Of a stretch of DNA of 64,000 nt, positions 1-9,730 are shown one piece after another. The position numbers were made by a program, and so were the translations under genes. The stretch covers positions 1 to 64,000 of the forward strand of contig CBDCZQ010000004.1 of assembly GCA_965224575.1 (NCBI GenBank), read 5' to 3'. The notes under the pieces are model-generated. The model did no database searches, was not told where the DNA came from, and saw only the letters and a list, made by a program, of their open reading frames with translations. Every line of letters starts with the position of its first letter. Position 1 is the first letter of the stretch. This stretch comes from QPIN01 sp965224575 (lineage in GTDB: Bacteria > Pseudomonadota > Gammaproteobacteria > Methylococcales > Methylomonadaceae).

Positions 1-2
1 CC

Positions 3-3000
3 GCGGTGACTAGCGGTATTTCAGATAATGATGGTCTGGGGACATTCAGTTATCAATGGTTACGTGATGGCGTTGCAATTACTGGGGCGACAGCCTCTAG
101 CTATACCTTAGACGATACCGATGTCGGCACCAAGATTTCAGTTCAGGTCAATTATACTGATGGAAACGGAACCGCTGAAGGTCCGTTAACGTCGATTGAA
201 ACCGCGGCGGTTTTGAATGTTAATGATAATCCTGTCGGTATACCTACGATTAGTGGCACGGTCACTGAAGATCAGATACTAACCGCGGTGACTAGCGGTA
301 TTTCTGATAATGATGGTCTGGGCTCATTCAGTTATCAATGGTTACGTGATGGCGTTGCCATTAGTGGGGCGACCGCCTCTAGCTATACCTTAGGCGATGC
401 CGATGTCGGCACCAAGATTTCAGTACAGGTTAGTTATACTGATGGAAACGGAACGGCTGAAGGGCCGTTAACATCAACTGAGACCTCTACTGTAGTCAAT
501 ATCAATGATGTGCCTACCGGTTTACCCACGATTAGCGGCACGGTCACTGAAGATCAGATACTAACCGCAGTGACTAGCGGTATTTCAGATAATGATGGTC
601 TGGGGACATTCAGTTATCAATGGTTACGTGATGGCGTTGCAATTACTGGGGCGACAGCCTCTAGCTATACCTTAGACGATACCGATGTCGGCACCAAGAT
701 TTCAGTTCAGGTCAATTATACTGATGGAAACGGAACCGCTGAAGGTCCGTTAACGTCGATTGAAACCGCGGCGGTTTTGAATGTTAATGATAATCCTGTC
801 GGTATACCTACGATTAGTGGCACGGTCACTGAAGATCAGATATTAACCGCAGACACTAGCGGTATTTCAGATAATGATGGTCTAGGGACATTCAGTTATC
901 AATGGTTACGTGATGGCGTTGCAATTACTGGGGCGACAGCCTCTAGCTATACCTTAAGCGATACCGATGTCGGCACCAAGATTTCAGTTCAGGTTAGTTA
1001 TACTGATGGAAACGGAACGGCTGAAGGGCCGTTAACGTCGATTGAAACCGCGGCGGTTTTGAATGTTAATGATAATCCTGTCGGTATACCTACGATTAGT
1101 GGCACGGTCACTGAAGATCAGCTATTGACCGCAGACACTAGCGGTATTTCAGATAATGATGGTCTAGGGACATTCAGTTATCAATGGTTACGTGATGGCG
1201 TTGCAATTACTGGGGCGACAGCCTCTAGCTATACCTTAGACGATACCGATGTCGGCACCAAGATTTCAGTTCAGGTCAATTATACTGATGGAAACGGAAC
1301 CGCTGAAGGTCCGTTAACGTCGATTGAAACCGCGGCGGTTTTGAATGTTAATGATAATCCTGTCGGTATACCTACGATTAGTGGCACGGTCACTGAAGAT
1401 CAGATACTAACCGCGGTGACTAGCGGTATTTCTGATAATGATGGTCTGGGCTCATTCAGTTATCAATGGTTACGTGATGGCGTTGCCATTAGTGGGGCGA
1501 CCGCCTCTAGCTATACCTTAGGCGATGCCGATGTCGGCACCAAGATTTCAGTACAGGTTAGTTATACTGATGGAAACGGAACCGCTGAAGGTCCGTTAAC
1601 GTCGATTGAAACCGCGGCGGTTTTGAATGTTAATGATAATCCTGTCGGTATACCTACGATTAGTGGCACGGTCACTGAAGATCAGATACTAACCGCGGTG
1701 ACTAGCGGTATTTCAGATAATGATGGTCTAGGGACATTCAGTTATCAATGGTTACGTGATGGCGTTGCAATTACTGGGGCGACAGCCTCTAGCTATACCT
1801 TAGACGATACCGATGTCGGCACCAAGATTTCAGTTCAGGTCAATTATACTGATGGAAACGGAACCGCTGAAGGTCCGTTAACGTCGATTGAAACCGCGGC
1901 GGTTTTGAATGTTAATGATAATCCTGTCGGTATACCTACGATTAGTGGCACGGTCACTGAAGATCAGCTATTGACCGCGGTGACTAGCGGTATTTCAGAT
2001 AATGATGGTCTAGGGACATTCAGTTATCAATGGTTACGTGATGGCGTTGCCATTAGTGGGGCGACAGCCTCTAGCTATACCTTAGACGATACCGATGTCG
2101 GCACCAAAATTTCAGTTCAGGTTAGTTATACTGATGGTCAGAGTCATTCCGAAGGTCCGTTAACGTCGATTGAAACCGCGGCGGTTTTGAATGTTAATGA
2201 TAATCCTGTCGGTATACCTACGATTAGTGGCACGGTCACTGAAGATCAGCTATTGACCGCGGTGACTAGCGGTATTTCAGATAATGATGGTCTAGGGACA
2301 TTCAGTTATCAATGGTTACGTGATGGCGTTGCAATTAGTGGGGCGACAGCCTCTAGCTATACCTTAGACGATACCGATGTCGGCACCAAAATTTCAGTTC
2401 AGGTTAGTTATACTGATGGTCAGAGTCATTCCGAAGGTCCGTTAACGTCGATTGAAACCGCGGCGGTTTTGAATGTTAATGATAATCCTGTCGGTATACC
2501 TACGATTAGTGGCACGGTCACTGAAGATCAGCTATTGACCGCGGTGACTAGCGGTATTTCAGATAATGATGGTCTAGGGACATTCAGTTATCAATGGTTA
2601 CGTGGTGGCGTGGCGATTACTGGGGCGACAGCCTCTAGCTATACCTTAGGCGATGCCGATGTCGGCACCAAGATTTCAGTACAGGTTAGTTATACTGATG
2701 GAAACGGAACCGCTGAAGGTCCGTTAACGTCGATTGAAACCGCGGCGGTTTTGAATGTTAATGATAATCCTGTCGGTATACCTACGATTAGTGGCACGGT
2801 CACTGAAGATCAGCTATTGACCGCGGTGACTAGCGGTATTTCAGATAATGATGGTCTAGGGACATTCAGTTATCAATGGTTACGTGATGGCGTTGCAATT
2901 AGTGGGGTGACAGCCTCTAGCTATACCTTAGACGATACCGATGTCGGCACCAAAATTTCAGTTCAGGTTAGTTATACTGATGGTCAGAGTCATTCCGAAG

Positions 3001-4455
3001 GTCCGTTAACGTCGATTGAAACCGCGGCGGTTTTGAATGTTAATGATAATCCTGTCGGTATACCTACGATTAGTGGCACGGTCACTGAAGATCAGCTATT
3101 GACCGCGGTGACTAGCGGTATTTCAGATAATGATGGTCTAGGGACATTCAGTTATCAATGGTTACGTGGTGGCGTGGCGATTACTGGGGCGACAGCCTCT
3201 AGCTATACCTTAGGCGATGCCGATGTCGGCACAAAGATTTCAGTTCAGGTTAGTTATACTGATGGTCAGAGTAACCCCGAAGGTCCTTTAACCTCGGTTC
3301 AGACCGCTGATGTTCTAAATATCAATGACACCCCTGCCGGTTTACCCACGATTAGCGGGACGGTCACTGAAGATCAGATATTAACCGCAGACACTAGCGG
3401 TATTTCAGATAATGATGGTCTGGGGACATTCAGTTATCAATGGTTACGTGATGGCGTGGCGATTAGTGGGGAGACAGCCTCTAGCTATACCTTAGACGAT
3501 ACCGATGTCGGCACCAAGATTTCAGTTCAGGTCAATTATACTGATGGAAACGGAACCGCTGAAGGTCCGTTAACGTCGATTGAAACCGCGGCGGTTTTGA
3601 ATGTTAATGATAATCCTGTCGGTATACCTACGATTAGTGGCACGGTCACTGAAGATCAGCTATTGACCGCGGTGACTAGCGGTATTTCAGATAATGATGG
3701 TCTAGGGACATTCAGTTATCAATGGTTACGTGGTGGCGTGGCGATTACTGGGGCGACAGCCTCTAGCTATACCTTAGGCGATGCCGATGTCGGCACAAAG
3801 ATTTCAGTTCAGGTTAGTTATACTGATGGTCAGAGTAACCCCGAAGGTCCTTTAACCTCGGTTCAGACCGCTGATGTTCTAAATATCAATGACACCCCTG
3901 CCGGTTTACCCACGATTAGCGGGACGGTCACTGAAGATCAGATATTAACCGCAGACACTAGCGGTATTTCAGATAATGATGGTCTGGGGACATTCAGTTA
4001 TCAATGGTTACGTGATGGCGTGGCGATTAGTGGGGAGACAGCCTCTAGCTATACCTTAGACGATACCGATGTCGGCACCAAGATTTCAGTTCAGGTTAGT
4101 TATACTGATGGAAACGGAACCGCTGAAGGTCCGTTAACGTCGATTGAAACCGCGGCGGTTTTGAATGTTAATGATAATCCTGTCGGTATACCCACGATTA
4201 GTGGCACGGTCACTGAAGATCAGCTATTGACCGCGGTGACTAGCGGTATTTCAGATAATGATGGTCTGGGGACATTCAGTTATCAATGGTTACGTGATGG
4301 CGTTGCGATTACTGGGGCGACAGCCTCTAGCTATACCTTAGGCGATACCGATGTCGGCACCAAGATTTCAGTTCAGGTTAGTTATACTGATGGTCAGAGT
4401 AATCCCGAAGGTCCGTTAACCTCGGCTCAGACCGCCGATGTTCTAAATATCATTG
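3..4455 (+). repeat. Tandem array of sixteen 282-bp coding repeats
   Basis: Units begin at 6, 288, 570, 852 and so on every 282 bp to 4236, each encoding 94 residues. Adjacent units are almost identical: those at 1980 and 2262 differ, by eye, at one base. A higher-order 564-bp unit (3108-3671) is repeated at 3672-4235 with about three differences. Variant cassettes (NGTAEG, QSHSEG, QSNPEG; WLRDG or WLRGG; SGFSY-type GSF or GTF) are shuffled between units. This pattern implies recent duplication and gene conversion. The array begins outside the window, so the full copy number is unknown. Confidence 0.97.
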
Positions 4456-6095
4456 ATGCTCCCCTTATTTCTGGGGTAGATAGAGGTTCTATAACAGAAG
4501 ATATATCTATTATTACAGGTAATTTAATTGTTTCAAATAGTTTAACTATTACTGACCCAGATTTAGGAGAGTCAAGTTTTATTGCTGATACTATTGTTGG
4601 AAACTACGGTAGCCTAACTATTGATACAATAGGCAATTGGGTTTACAGTGCAAACAATTCCCAGTTAGCTATCCAGCAATTAGATAACGGTGAAAGCCTG
4701 ATTGAAACCTTAACTATTTCTACAGCTGATGGCTCATCCCATAATATTGTGATCACCATTAATGGGGCAGAAGACACACCAACACTTACCTCACCTATTG
4801 GCGATCAAACTGCAACTATAGATAATTTATTTCAATTTACCTTTGCTACTACAACTTTTAACGATGTAGATGTTTCGGATACTCTAACCTACTCGGCATC
4901 CATAAGTAATGGAGACCCTTTACCTACTTGGCTAACTTTTAATGCTGCAAGTCGTACGTTTTCTGGAACACCTGTCAATAATGATCTAGGCTTGTTGAAT
5001 ATTAAAATCACCGCTTCTGATGAGTCAACTTCAGTCATTGAACATTTCACTTTAACTGTGAAAACAAACATTAATATCAACGAAATTAATGGTACCGACA
5101 GAGGTTCTGTCACGGAAGACACCACTGGAGTATCTGGTAGTCTCAAAATTTCTGATAATTTACCGTCTACAGACCCTCACTCAAGTACTCCTAGCTTTAT
5201 CGCTGAGACCATCATTGGAAAATATGGCTTTTTGACTATTGATGCTTCCGGCAATTGGAACTATAGGCTAAACAGTCAGGCAACTATTCAACAATTAGGT
5301 GTTGGAGAAAGTATTTTAGATACCTTTACAATATCTACAAATAATGGAACTCGTCACGATGTAATTATTACGCTTAAAGGACCTGAAGATGTAGAAGTTT
5401 CATCCCCTTTTTCTGAAAATGACAAGACAAGCCTTTTTGGTTTTTACACTTCTGACTTTGAAAATATTTCAAATAAAAATACAGATCTTAATTCCTTAAA
5501 TCCGACTGCAAGTTTGGCTAATAGTCTACACAAAATATCCTCAATTGTTCCTGACGAAAGTACCCCATTACTGGTTAATTTCTCGGAAAATAAATTTCAT
5601 TTAGAATTAGAAAAATCAATTAAAAAAACTGAATCGGTAATACAGGATGAAATTGTTCAACAGAAAAAAGTGCATAAACCGAAGCAAATACAAATACTTT
5701 TAGACCAACTATCAAACAAAAGCATATTTGATTTTAACATTGACACAGAAAATGATTTTGATACTGAAGAGGAACAAGCACTTTGGGATAGGATCGATAG
5801 AATACGGCATCAAATGGATGATAGTATTACTTCCTCAGAAGATAATATTGATGTTCAAATTGTATTAGGTACTTCTATCAGTTTAACAGCAGGTTTTGTT
5901 AGCTGGTTTTTACGTGGAGGGGCTTTACTTACTAGTCTAATGTCTACCATGCCATTTATGAATCGTTTTGATCCATTACCTATTCTGAAATCACGTCGAT
6001 CAAAAAAACAACCTATTTTTGATAATAATGATAAAAATAAAAAACCTTCCGATGACAACAGGAAACTAAGAAAATTTTTTAATAGAAAAAAATAG
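3..6095 (+). CDS. Giant Ig-like repeat surface protein with C-terminal membrane anchor (5' truncated)
   Basis: The reading frame is open from the first base, so the true start lies upstream of the window. The visible 2,030 residues begin with 16 tandem 94-residue Ig-like modules (YQWLRDG ... SYTL ... DVGTKISVQV pattern) up to about residue 1483. A VCBS-type domain follows (about 1489-1590, starting GVDRGSITED), then a putative-Ig/cadherin-like domain (about 1595-1690), then a second VCBS-type domain (from about 1695, NGTDRGSVTED). A low-complexity charged linker leads to a hydrophobic segment near residues 1950-1985 that ends in DPLPIL and a Lys/Arg-rich tail. Such modules build large bacterial adhesins or cell-surface stalks. 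The basic tail after the hydrophobic stretch suggests inner-membrane retention of the C-terminus, unlike type I-secreted RTX adhesins, which end in a secretion signal. No calcium-binding RTX nonapeptides are visible. A surface/adhesive role is inferred; the export route is unknown. Confidence 0.85.
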   Translation, partial: AVTSGISDNDGLGTFSYQWLRDGVAITGATASSYTLDDTDVGTKISVQVNYTDGNGTAEGPLTSIETAAVLNVNDNPVGIPTISGTVTEDQILTAVTSGISDNDGLGSFSYQWLRDGVAISGATASSYTLGDADVGTKISVQVSYTDGNGTAEGPLTSTETSTVVNINDVPTGLPTISGTVTEDQILTAVTSGISDNDGLGTFSYQWLRDGVAITGATASSYTLDDTDVGTKISVQVNYTDGNGTAEGPLTSIETAAVLNVNDNPVGIPTISGTVTEDQILTADTSGISDNDGLGTFSYQWLRDGVAITGATASSYTLSDTDVGTKISVQVSYTDGNGTAEGPLTSIETAAVLNVNDNPVGIPTISGTVTEDQLLTADTSGISDNDGLGTFSYQWLRDGVAITGATASSYTLDDTDVGTKISVQVNYTDGNGTAEGPLTSIETAAVLNVNDNPVGIPTISGTVTEDQILTAVTSGISDNDGLGSFSYQWLRDGVAISGATASSYTLGDADVGTKISVQVSYTDGNGTAEGPLTSIETAAVLNVNDNPVGIPTISGTVTEDQILTAVTSGISDNDGLGTFSYQWLRDGVAITGATASSYTLDDTDVGTKISVQVNYTDGNGTAEGPLTSIETAAVLNVNDNPVGIPTISGTVTEDQLLTAVTSGISDNDGLGTFSYQWLRDGVAISGATASSYTLDDTDVGTKISVQVSYTDGQSHSEGPLTSIETAAVLNVNDNPVGIPTISGTVTEDQLLTAVTSGISDNDGLGTFSYQWLRDGVAISGATASSYTLDDTDVGTKISVQVSYTDGQSHSEGPLTSIETAAVLNVNDNPVGIPTISGTVTEDQLLTAVTSGISDNDGLGTFSYQWLRGGVAITGATASSYTLGDADVGTKISVQVSYTDGNGTAEGPLTSIETAAVLNVNDNPVGIPTISGTVTEDQLLTAVTSGISDNDGLGTFSYQWLRDGVAISGVTASSYTLDDTDVGTKISVQVSYTDGQSHSEGPLTSIETAAVLNVNDNPVGIPTISGTVTEDQLLTAVTSGISDNDGLGTFSYQWLRGGVAITGATASSYTLGDADVGTKISVQVSYTDGQSNPEGPLTSVQTADVLNINDTPAGLPTISGTVTEDQILTADTSGISDNDGLGTFSYQWLRDGVAISGETASSYTLDDTDVGTKISVQVNYTDGNGTAEGPLTSIETAAVLNVNDNPVGIPTISGTVTEDQLLTAVTSGISDNDGLGTFSYQWLRGGVAITGATASSYTLGDADVGTKISVQVSYTDGQSNPEGPLTSVQTADVLNINDTPAGLPTISGTVTEDQILTADTSGISDNDGLGTFSYQWLRDGVAISGETASSYTLDDTDVGTKISVQVSYTDGNGTAEGPLTSIETAAVLNVNDNPVGIPTISGTVTEDQLLTAVTSGISDNDGLGTFSYQWLRDGVAITGATASSYTLGDTDVGTKISVQVSYTDGQSNPEGPLTSAQTADVLNIIDAPLISGVDRGSITEDISIITGNLIVSNSLTITDPDLGESSFIADTIVGNYGSLTIDTIGNWVYSANNSQLAIQQLDNGESLIETLTISTADGSSHNIVITINGAEDTPTLTSPIGDQTATIDNLFQFTFATTTFNDVDVSDTLTYSASISNGDPLPTWLTFNAASRTFSGTPVNNDLGLLNIKITASDESTSVIEHFTLTVKTNININEINGTDRGSVTEDTTGVSGSLKISDNLPSTDPHSSTPSFIAETIIGKYGFLTIDASGNWNYRLNSQATIQQLGVGESILDTFTISTNNGTRHDVIITLKGPEDVEVSSPFSENDKTSLFGFYTSDFENISNKNTDLNSLNPTASLANSLHKISSIVPDESTPLLVNFSENKFHLELEKSIKKTESVIQDEIVQQKKVHKPKQIQILLDQLSNKSIFDFNIDTENDFDTEEEQALWDRIDRIRHQMDDSITSSEDNIDVQIVLGTSISLTAGFVSWFLRGGALLTSLMSTMPFMNRFDPLPILKSRRSKKQPIFDNNDKNKKPSDDNRKLRKFFNRKK

Positions 6096-6420
6096 GCCTA
6101 ACGATTATATAAATTTAGATTATCCTTAAAGAACAAGATTCCTTATCAAGAATAGGGCATAGTATGATCTGCCAATACGCACACCTTACTAAGTAATATC
6201 TTTGAACCTGAAGTTTTTCAGTGATTAAATCTTAGTTACTGCCTTTTACTCTGTATCTAATCATCCATTCATTATTCTGCGACGTACTTAAATATTTTTT
6301 TTTGTATCCACCCTTAGTTATTTAGTAGTTTCAACTACAATTACAGGGATGCCTTTATAAATTTAATAATCTATTAAGCACAAGATACCAACCTAAATTA
6401 ATGCTATACCACTTTTATAA
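6096..6420. other. Intergenic region between the giant repeat gene and the c-di-GMP gene
   Basis: This 325-bp AT-rich stretch has no ORF, RNA gene or convincing terminator. The only structure noticed is a weak five-base stem-loop (CTGAA/TTCAG) near 6207. It probably holds the promoter of the downstream GGDEF/EAL gene, but no good -35/-10 pair could be chosen. Confidence 0.4.
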
Positions 6421-9414
6421 ATGAATGTTCTGAAAAAATCAATTGGCGCTATATTCCCAGCCATGCGTATCAGTTTTGCAATGGTTTTATTAACCACTTG
6501 CATTTTACTGGGTGCTGATTTACTTGGATTTACCCCCAACGAAGTAAAATACATTCTAGATTCTCGAAAGCAAGTTAGTGAAGCATTAGCAATTCAATTC
6601 ACTATGCTTGCTTCTGACCGAGATATTAAACAAATACAAAAACTTATTCGCTATATTGTCAAACGTAATCCAGAAATATTATCTGCTGGCATTCGATCAA
6701 GCTCGGGAAATCTGACTTTTCACTCAGGGAATCATAAATTATTATGGAAAGGTTATGATGAACATAAATCAACTTCAACTCATGTTCTCGTTCCTATCAT
6801 CCAAAACGGACGCTTATGGGCTAATGTAGAATTGAGATATAGTGAGCTTGACCAGGATTCATTTCAAGGTTTTTTTAAACGTCCTATTTTTAAAATGAGT
6901 GCTTTTGTCCTATTAATAGGTTTCTTTTCCTATCTAGTGTTTATGCTTAGAACACTTAGACAACTTGACCCTTCCGCAGTTATTCCAGAAAGAGTTAATG
7001 CTGCTTTTGATACTCTCTCCGAAGGGCTTGTCATTCTTGATGAAAAAGAACAAATTGTACTTGCAAATAAAGCTTTCAGCGAAAAAACAGGGCGTTCAGT
7101 TAGTTCTCTTTTAGGCATTAAAATGTCTGAACTTAATTGGACAAACATTTCAAAACATCAATCTGGAACTAAATATCCTTGGACTCAAGTTTTGAAGAAT
7201 GGTATCAATTCGGTAGGTTCTCAACTTGTATTTAAAAATTCTGATAATAAAATAATCAAATTTGTTCTCAATGTCTCTCCAATTAGTGGTAATGAAGAAT
7301 CATCACAAGGTGTTTTAATTACATTAGATGATATTACACAGATAGAAGAAAGAAACACTGAATTACAAACGATAGTAAAACAATTAGAAGATACGCATGC
7401 CCAGGTTAAACAACAAAACAAAGAGCTACACTACCTTGCAACAAGAGACCCTATGACGGGTTGTTTAAACCGAAGAGCTTTTTCAGAATTATTTGAAAAA
7501 TTATTTACTACAGCCCGCGAACAAAACCTGGAACTTAGTTGCATAATGGCTGATCTTGATCATTTCAAGTCTGTGAATGATAATTATGGACATGCTAAAG
7601 GCGATGAAGTTATTAAATTATTAGCTGAAATATTACATTCAAATACTCGTAAAATTGATTTGGTTGGACGCTATGGTGGCGAGGAGTTTTGTGTTGTTTT
7701 CCCCGGGTTATCCTCTAAAGAAGCTTTTGTTGTGGCAGAACGTATTAGGATTCGAATGAAAGATGAATCTATAAAACGATTTTCACAGGGACCAAAAGTA
7801 ACTGCAAGTATTGGCGTAGCAAGCATTTTTGATAACCCAGAAACACCAGCTAATTTAAACAATTTTGCTGATGAAGCTCTTTATACCGCTAAGGAATCAG
7901 GACGAAATTGTGTTTCTATCTGGAAAGCTGAAAATACGGCTATGCATACTCCCGAAAATGAACAACTTGTAGATGTTGTTGAGCCAACAAATGTCACTAA
8001 ATTACAAAACCGAATTGTTCAACTTGAAGATCTCGCCACACAATTTTCTGCCGAACTGGAATATAACAAAAGCTATGATACTTTAACTGGACTACCCAAC
8101 CAAATTTTATTCTTTGATCGTGTTTCTCAAGCTATTGAACGAGGATATAGACATGACCAATTAGCTGCAGTACTTATTTTTGATATTGGAATGTTTAGTC
8201 AAATTAACACCAACTTTGGCCGATCCACTGGAGATAAATTATTAAAACATGTAGCTGAACGCTTAGAAACTATTTTTCGTAAGTGCGACAATATTTCTCG
8301 TTTATCAATATCACGTGTTGTTGGTGATGAATTTGCAATTTTATTAACAGATTTATCTGATAGGGAACAAGTTACCTGGGCAGTAAAAAGATTATTAGAT
8401 GAAATCAACATACCCATTGTCATTGAAGAAAATACCATTAATATGTCCAGTAGTGTTGGCATCAGCTTGTATCCAACCGATGCCAGTACAGCAGATGATC
8501 TTTTAAATAATGCAATGACAGCAAAACAATACTGCAAAACTGTTAAAGCAGATTATGATTACCAATTCTATGACCATCAAATGCAGGATGTATCTATTAA
8601 ACATTTACAATTAGATAAAGAAATAAGACATGCTATTGAAAATGAACATTGGATACTTTTTTACCAACTAAAATGGGATATTAAACAAAATAAAATTGTT
8701 GGCGTTGAGGCTTTAATCCGCTGGAACCATCCTCAACGGGGTATTCTTTCTCCTTTTGAATTTATTGATTTTGCAGAACAACGCGGATTAATAATTCCTA
8801 TCGGTAATTGGGTTTTGAAACAAGCTTGTATACAAATTAAGGAATGGATAGATCAAGGTATTTTTGATTGTAAAATTGCGGTCAACTTGTCCAGTGTACA
8901 ACTCATGCAAAGTAATATTGCAAAAAATATCTTTAATATCCTAGAAACCTATTCAGTCCCTCCTCGCTTACTTGAATTGGAAATCACTGAAACTACCCTT
9001 ATGGATAACTTAGCAACAGCAATAGAATCTTTAAGAAAGCTAAATGCAAGAGGCATAAGTATAGCTATAGATGATTTTGGCACGGGATATTCCTCACTAG
9101 GCTATTTAAAAAACCTTCCGATTAATACACTAAAGATAGATAGATCTTTTATTAAAGATATCTGCCAGGATGAAAATGACAAAAAAATTGTCAAGACATT
9201 GATTTCCATGGCTCATTCCATGGATATGAAAGTTGTAGCTGAAGGTGTTGAAGAAAGAGACCAATTTGACTTGTTAAATCAGTATTCTTGTGATGAAATT
9301 CAAGGATATATGTTGAGCAAACCCATTCCAGCGGAAGAAATAACTGAGCTGTTAAAAAATCCTCAAACAATTATGGATATTCTAAAAAAAGAAAACGACT
9401 CTATTGCTATTTGA
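6421..9414 (+). CDS. Membrane PAS-GGDEF-GGDEF-EAL cyclic-di-GMP synthase/phosphodiesterase
   Basis: The 997-residue inner-membrane protein has a first transmembrane helix at about 12-34, a periplasmic region of about 120 residues, and a second helix at about 158-176. A PAS domain (about 195-305) and a short coiled coil follow. The first GGDEF domain has an intact GGEEF signature near residue 416 and an RxxD inhibitory site (RKID) five residues upstream. The second GGDEF domain (about 560-720) carries VVGDEF, so its first glycine is lost and it is probably inactive. The EAL domain (about 740-990) keeps EAL in VEALIRW, DDFGTG near 884 and AEGVEE near 940, the expected phosphodiesterase residues. 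It therefore looks bifunctional, turning over c-di-GMP in response to a periplasmic or PAS-sensed cue. It lies directly downstream of the giant adhesin-like gene on the same strand, so control of surface attachment is plausible. No clear Shine-Dalgarno precedes the ATG. Confidence 0.95.
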   Translation: MNVLKKSIGAIFPAMRISFAMVLLTTCILLGADLLGFTPNEVKYILDSRKQVSEALAIQFTMLASDRDIKQIQKLIRYIVKRNPEILSAGIRSSSGNLTFHSGNHKLLWKGYDEHKSTSTHVLVPIIQNGRLWANVELRYSELDQDSFQGFFKRPIFKMSAFVLLIGFFSYLVFMLRTLRQLDPSAVIPERVNAAFDTLSEGLVILDEKEQIVLANKAFSEKTGRSVSSLLGIKMSELNWTNISKHQSGTKYPWTQVLKNGINSVGSQLVFKNSDNKIIKFVLNVSPISGNEESSQGVLITLDDITQIEERNTELQTIVKQLEDTHAQVKQQNKELHYLATRDPMTGCLNRRAFSELFEKLFTTAREQNLELSCIMADLDHFKSVNDNYGHAKGDEVIKLLAEILHSNTRKIDLVGRYGGEEFCVVFPGLSSKEAFVVAERIRIRMKDESIKRFSQGPKVTASIGVASIFDNPETPANLNNFADEALYTAKESGRNCVSIWKAENTAMHTPENEQLVDVVEPTNVTKLQNRIVQLEDLATQFSAELEYNKSYDTLTGLPNQILFFDRVSQAIERGYRHDQLAAVLIFDIGMFSQINTNFGRSTGDKLLKHVAERLETIFRKCDNISRLSISRVVGDEFAILLTDLSDREQVTWAVKRLLDEINIPIVIEENTINMSSSVGISLYPTDASTADDLLNNAMTAKQYCKTVKADYDYQFYDHQMQDVSIKHLQLDKEIRHAIENEHWILFYQLKWDIKQNKIVGVEALIRWNHPQRGILSPFEFIDFAEQRGLIIPIGNWVLKQACIQIKEWIDQGIFDCKIAVNLSSVQLMQSNIAKNIFNILETYSVPPRLLELEITETTLMDNLATAIESLRKLNARGISIAIDDFGTGYSSLGYLKNLPINTLKIDRSFIKDICQDENDKKIVKTLISMAHSMDMKVVAEGVEERDQFDLLNQYSCDEIQGYMLSKPIPAEEITELLKNPQTIMDILKKENDSIAI

Positions 9415-9430
9415 CAAGCTATGCTATTAT
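9402..9430 (+). promoter_or_regulatory. Possible extended -10 promoter for infA
   Basis: TGCTATTAT at 9422-9430 fits an extended -10 element (TGn followed by a TATAAT-like hexamer) and lies about 30 bases before the infA start. The -35 region is poor: a TTGACA at 9411 is too close. The site overlaps the 3' end of the preceding gene. This is a motif-level guess. Confidence 0.3.
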
Positions 9431-9461
9431 GGGCTGATTTAAATAGATAGGACTTAGTAGA

Positions 9462-9680
9462 ATGGCAAAAGAAGACCAAATTGAAATGGATGGAAAAGTA
9501 ATTGATACACTTCCTAATACCATGTTTCGTGTGGAGTTAGAAAATGGTCACGTCGTGACTGCACATATCTCAGGAAAAATGCGTAAGCATTATATTCGTA
9601 TTTTAACTGGTGATAGTGTAAAAGTTGAAATGACACCCTATGATTTAACAAAAGGTCGTATAACATTTCGTATGCGCTAA
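9462..9680 (+). CDS. infA: Translation initiation factor IF-1
   Basis: This 72-residue single OB-fold (S1-like) protein has the usual IF-1 length and near-invariant sequence (MAKEDQIEMDGKV start, HISGKMRKHYIRIL core, ending ITFRMR). IF-1 occupies the ribosomal A site during initiation together with IF-2 and IF-3. The gene sits convergent with clpA (9731-12007), and the infA/clpA/clpS neighbourhood is common in gammaproteobacteria. An AGGA motif about ten bases upstream supports the ATG. Identification is secure. Confidence 0.98.
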   Translation: MAKEDQIEMDGKVIDTLPNTMFRVELENGHVVTAHISGKMRKHYIRILTGDSVKVEMTPYDLTKGRITFRMR

Positions 9681-9730
9681 ACTCTTTCCCTCTGATCCAA
9701 TACAAGGTCAGCGGGAACAAAGCCTAAGAT

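Noticed and set aside
6..4455. Tandem repeats as a CRISPR array
   Set aside because: Units are 282 bp, in frame and coding, with no spacers.
9411..9416. TTGACA as the infA -35 box
   Set aside because: Spacing to the nearest -10-like hexamer is only eight bases.
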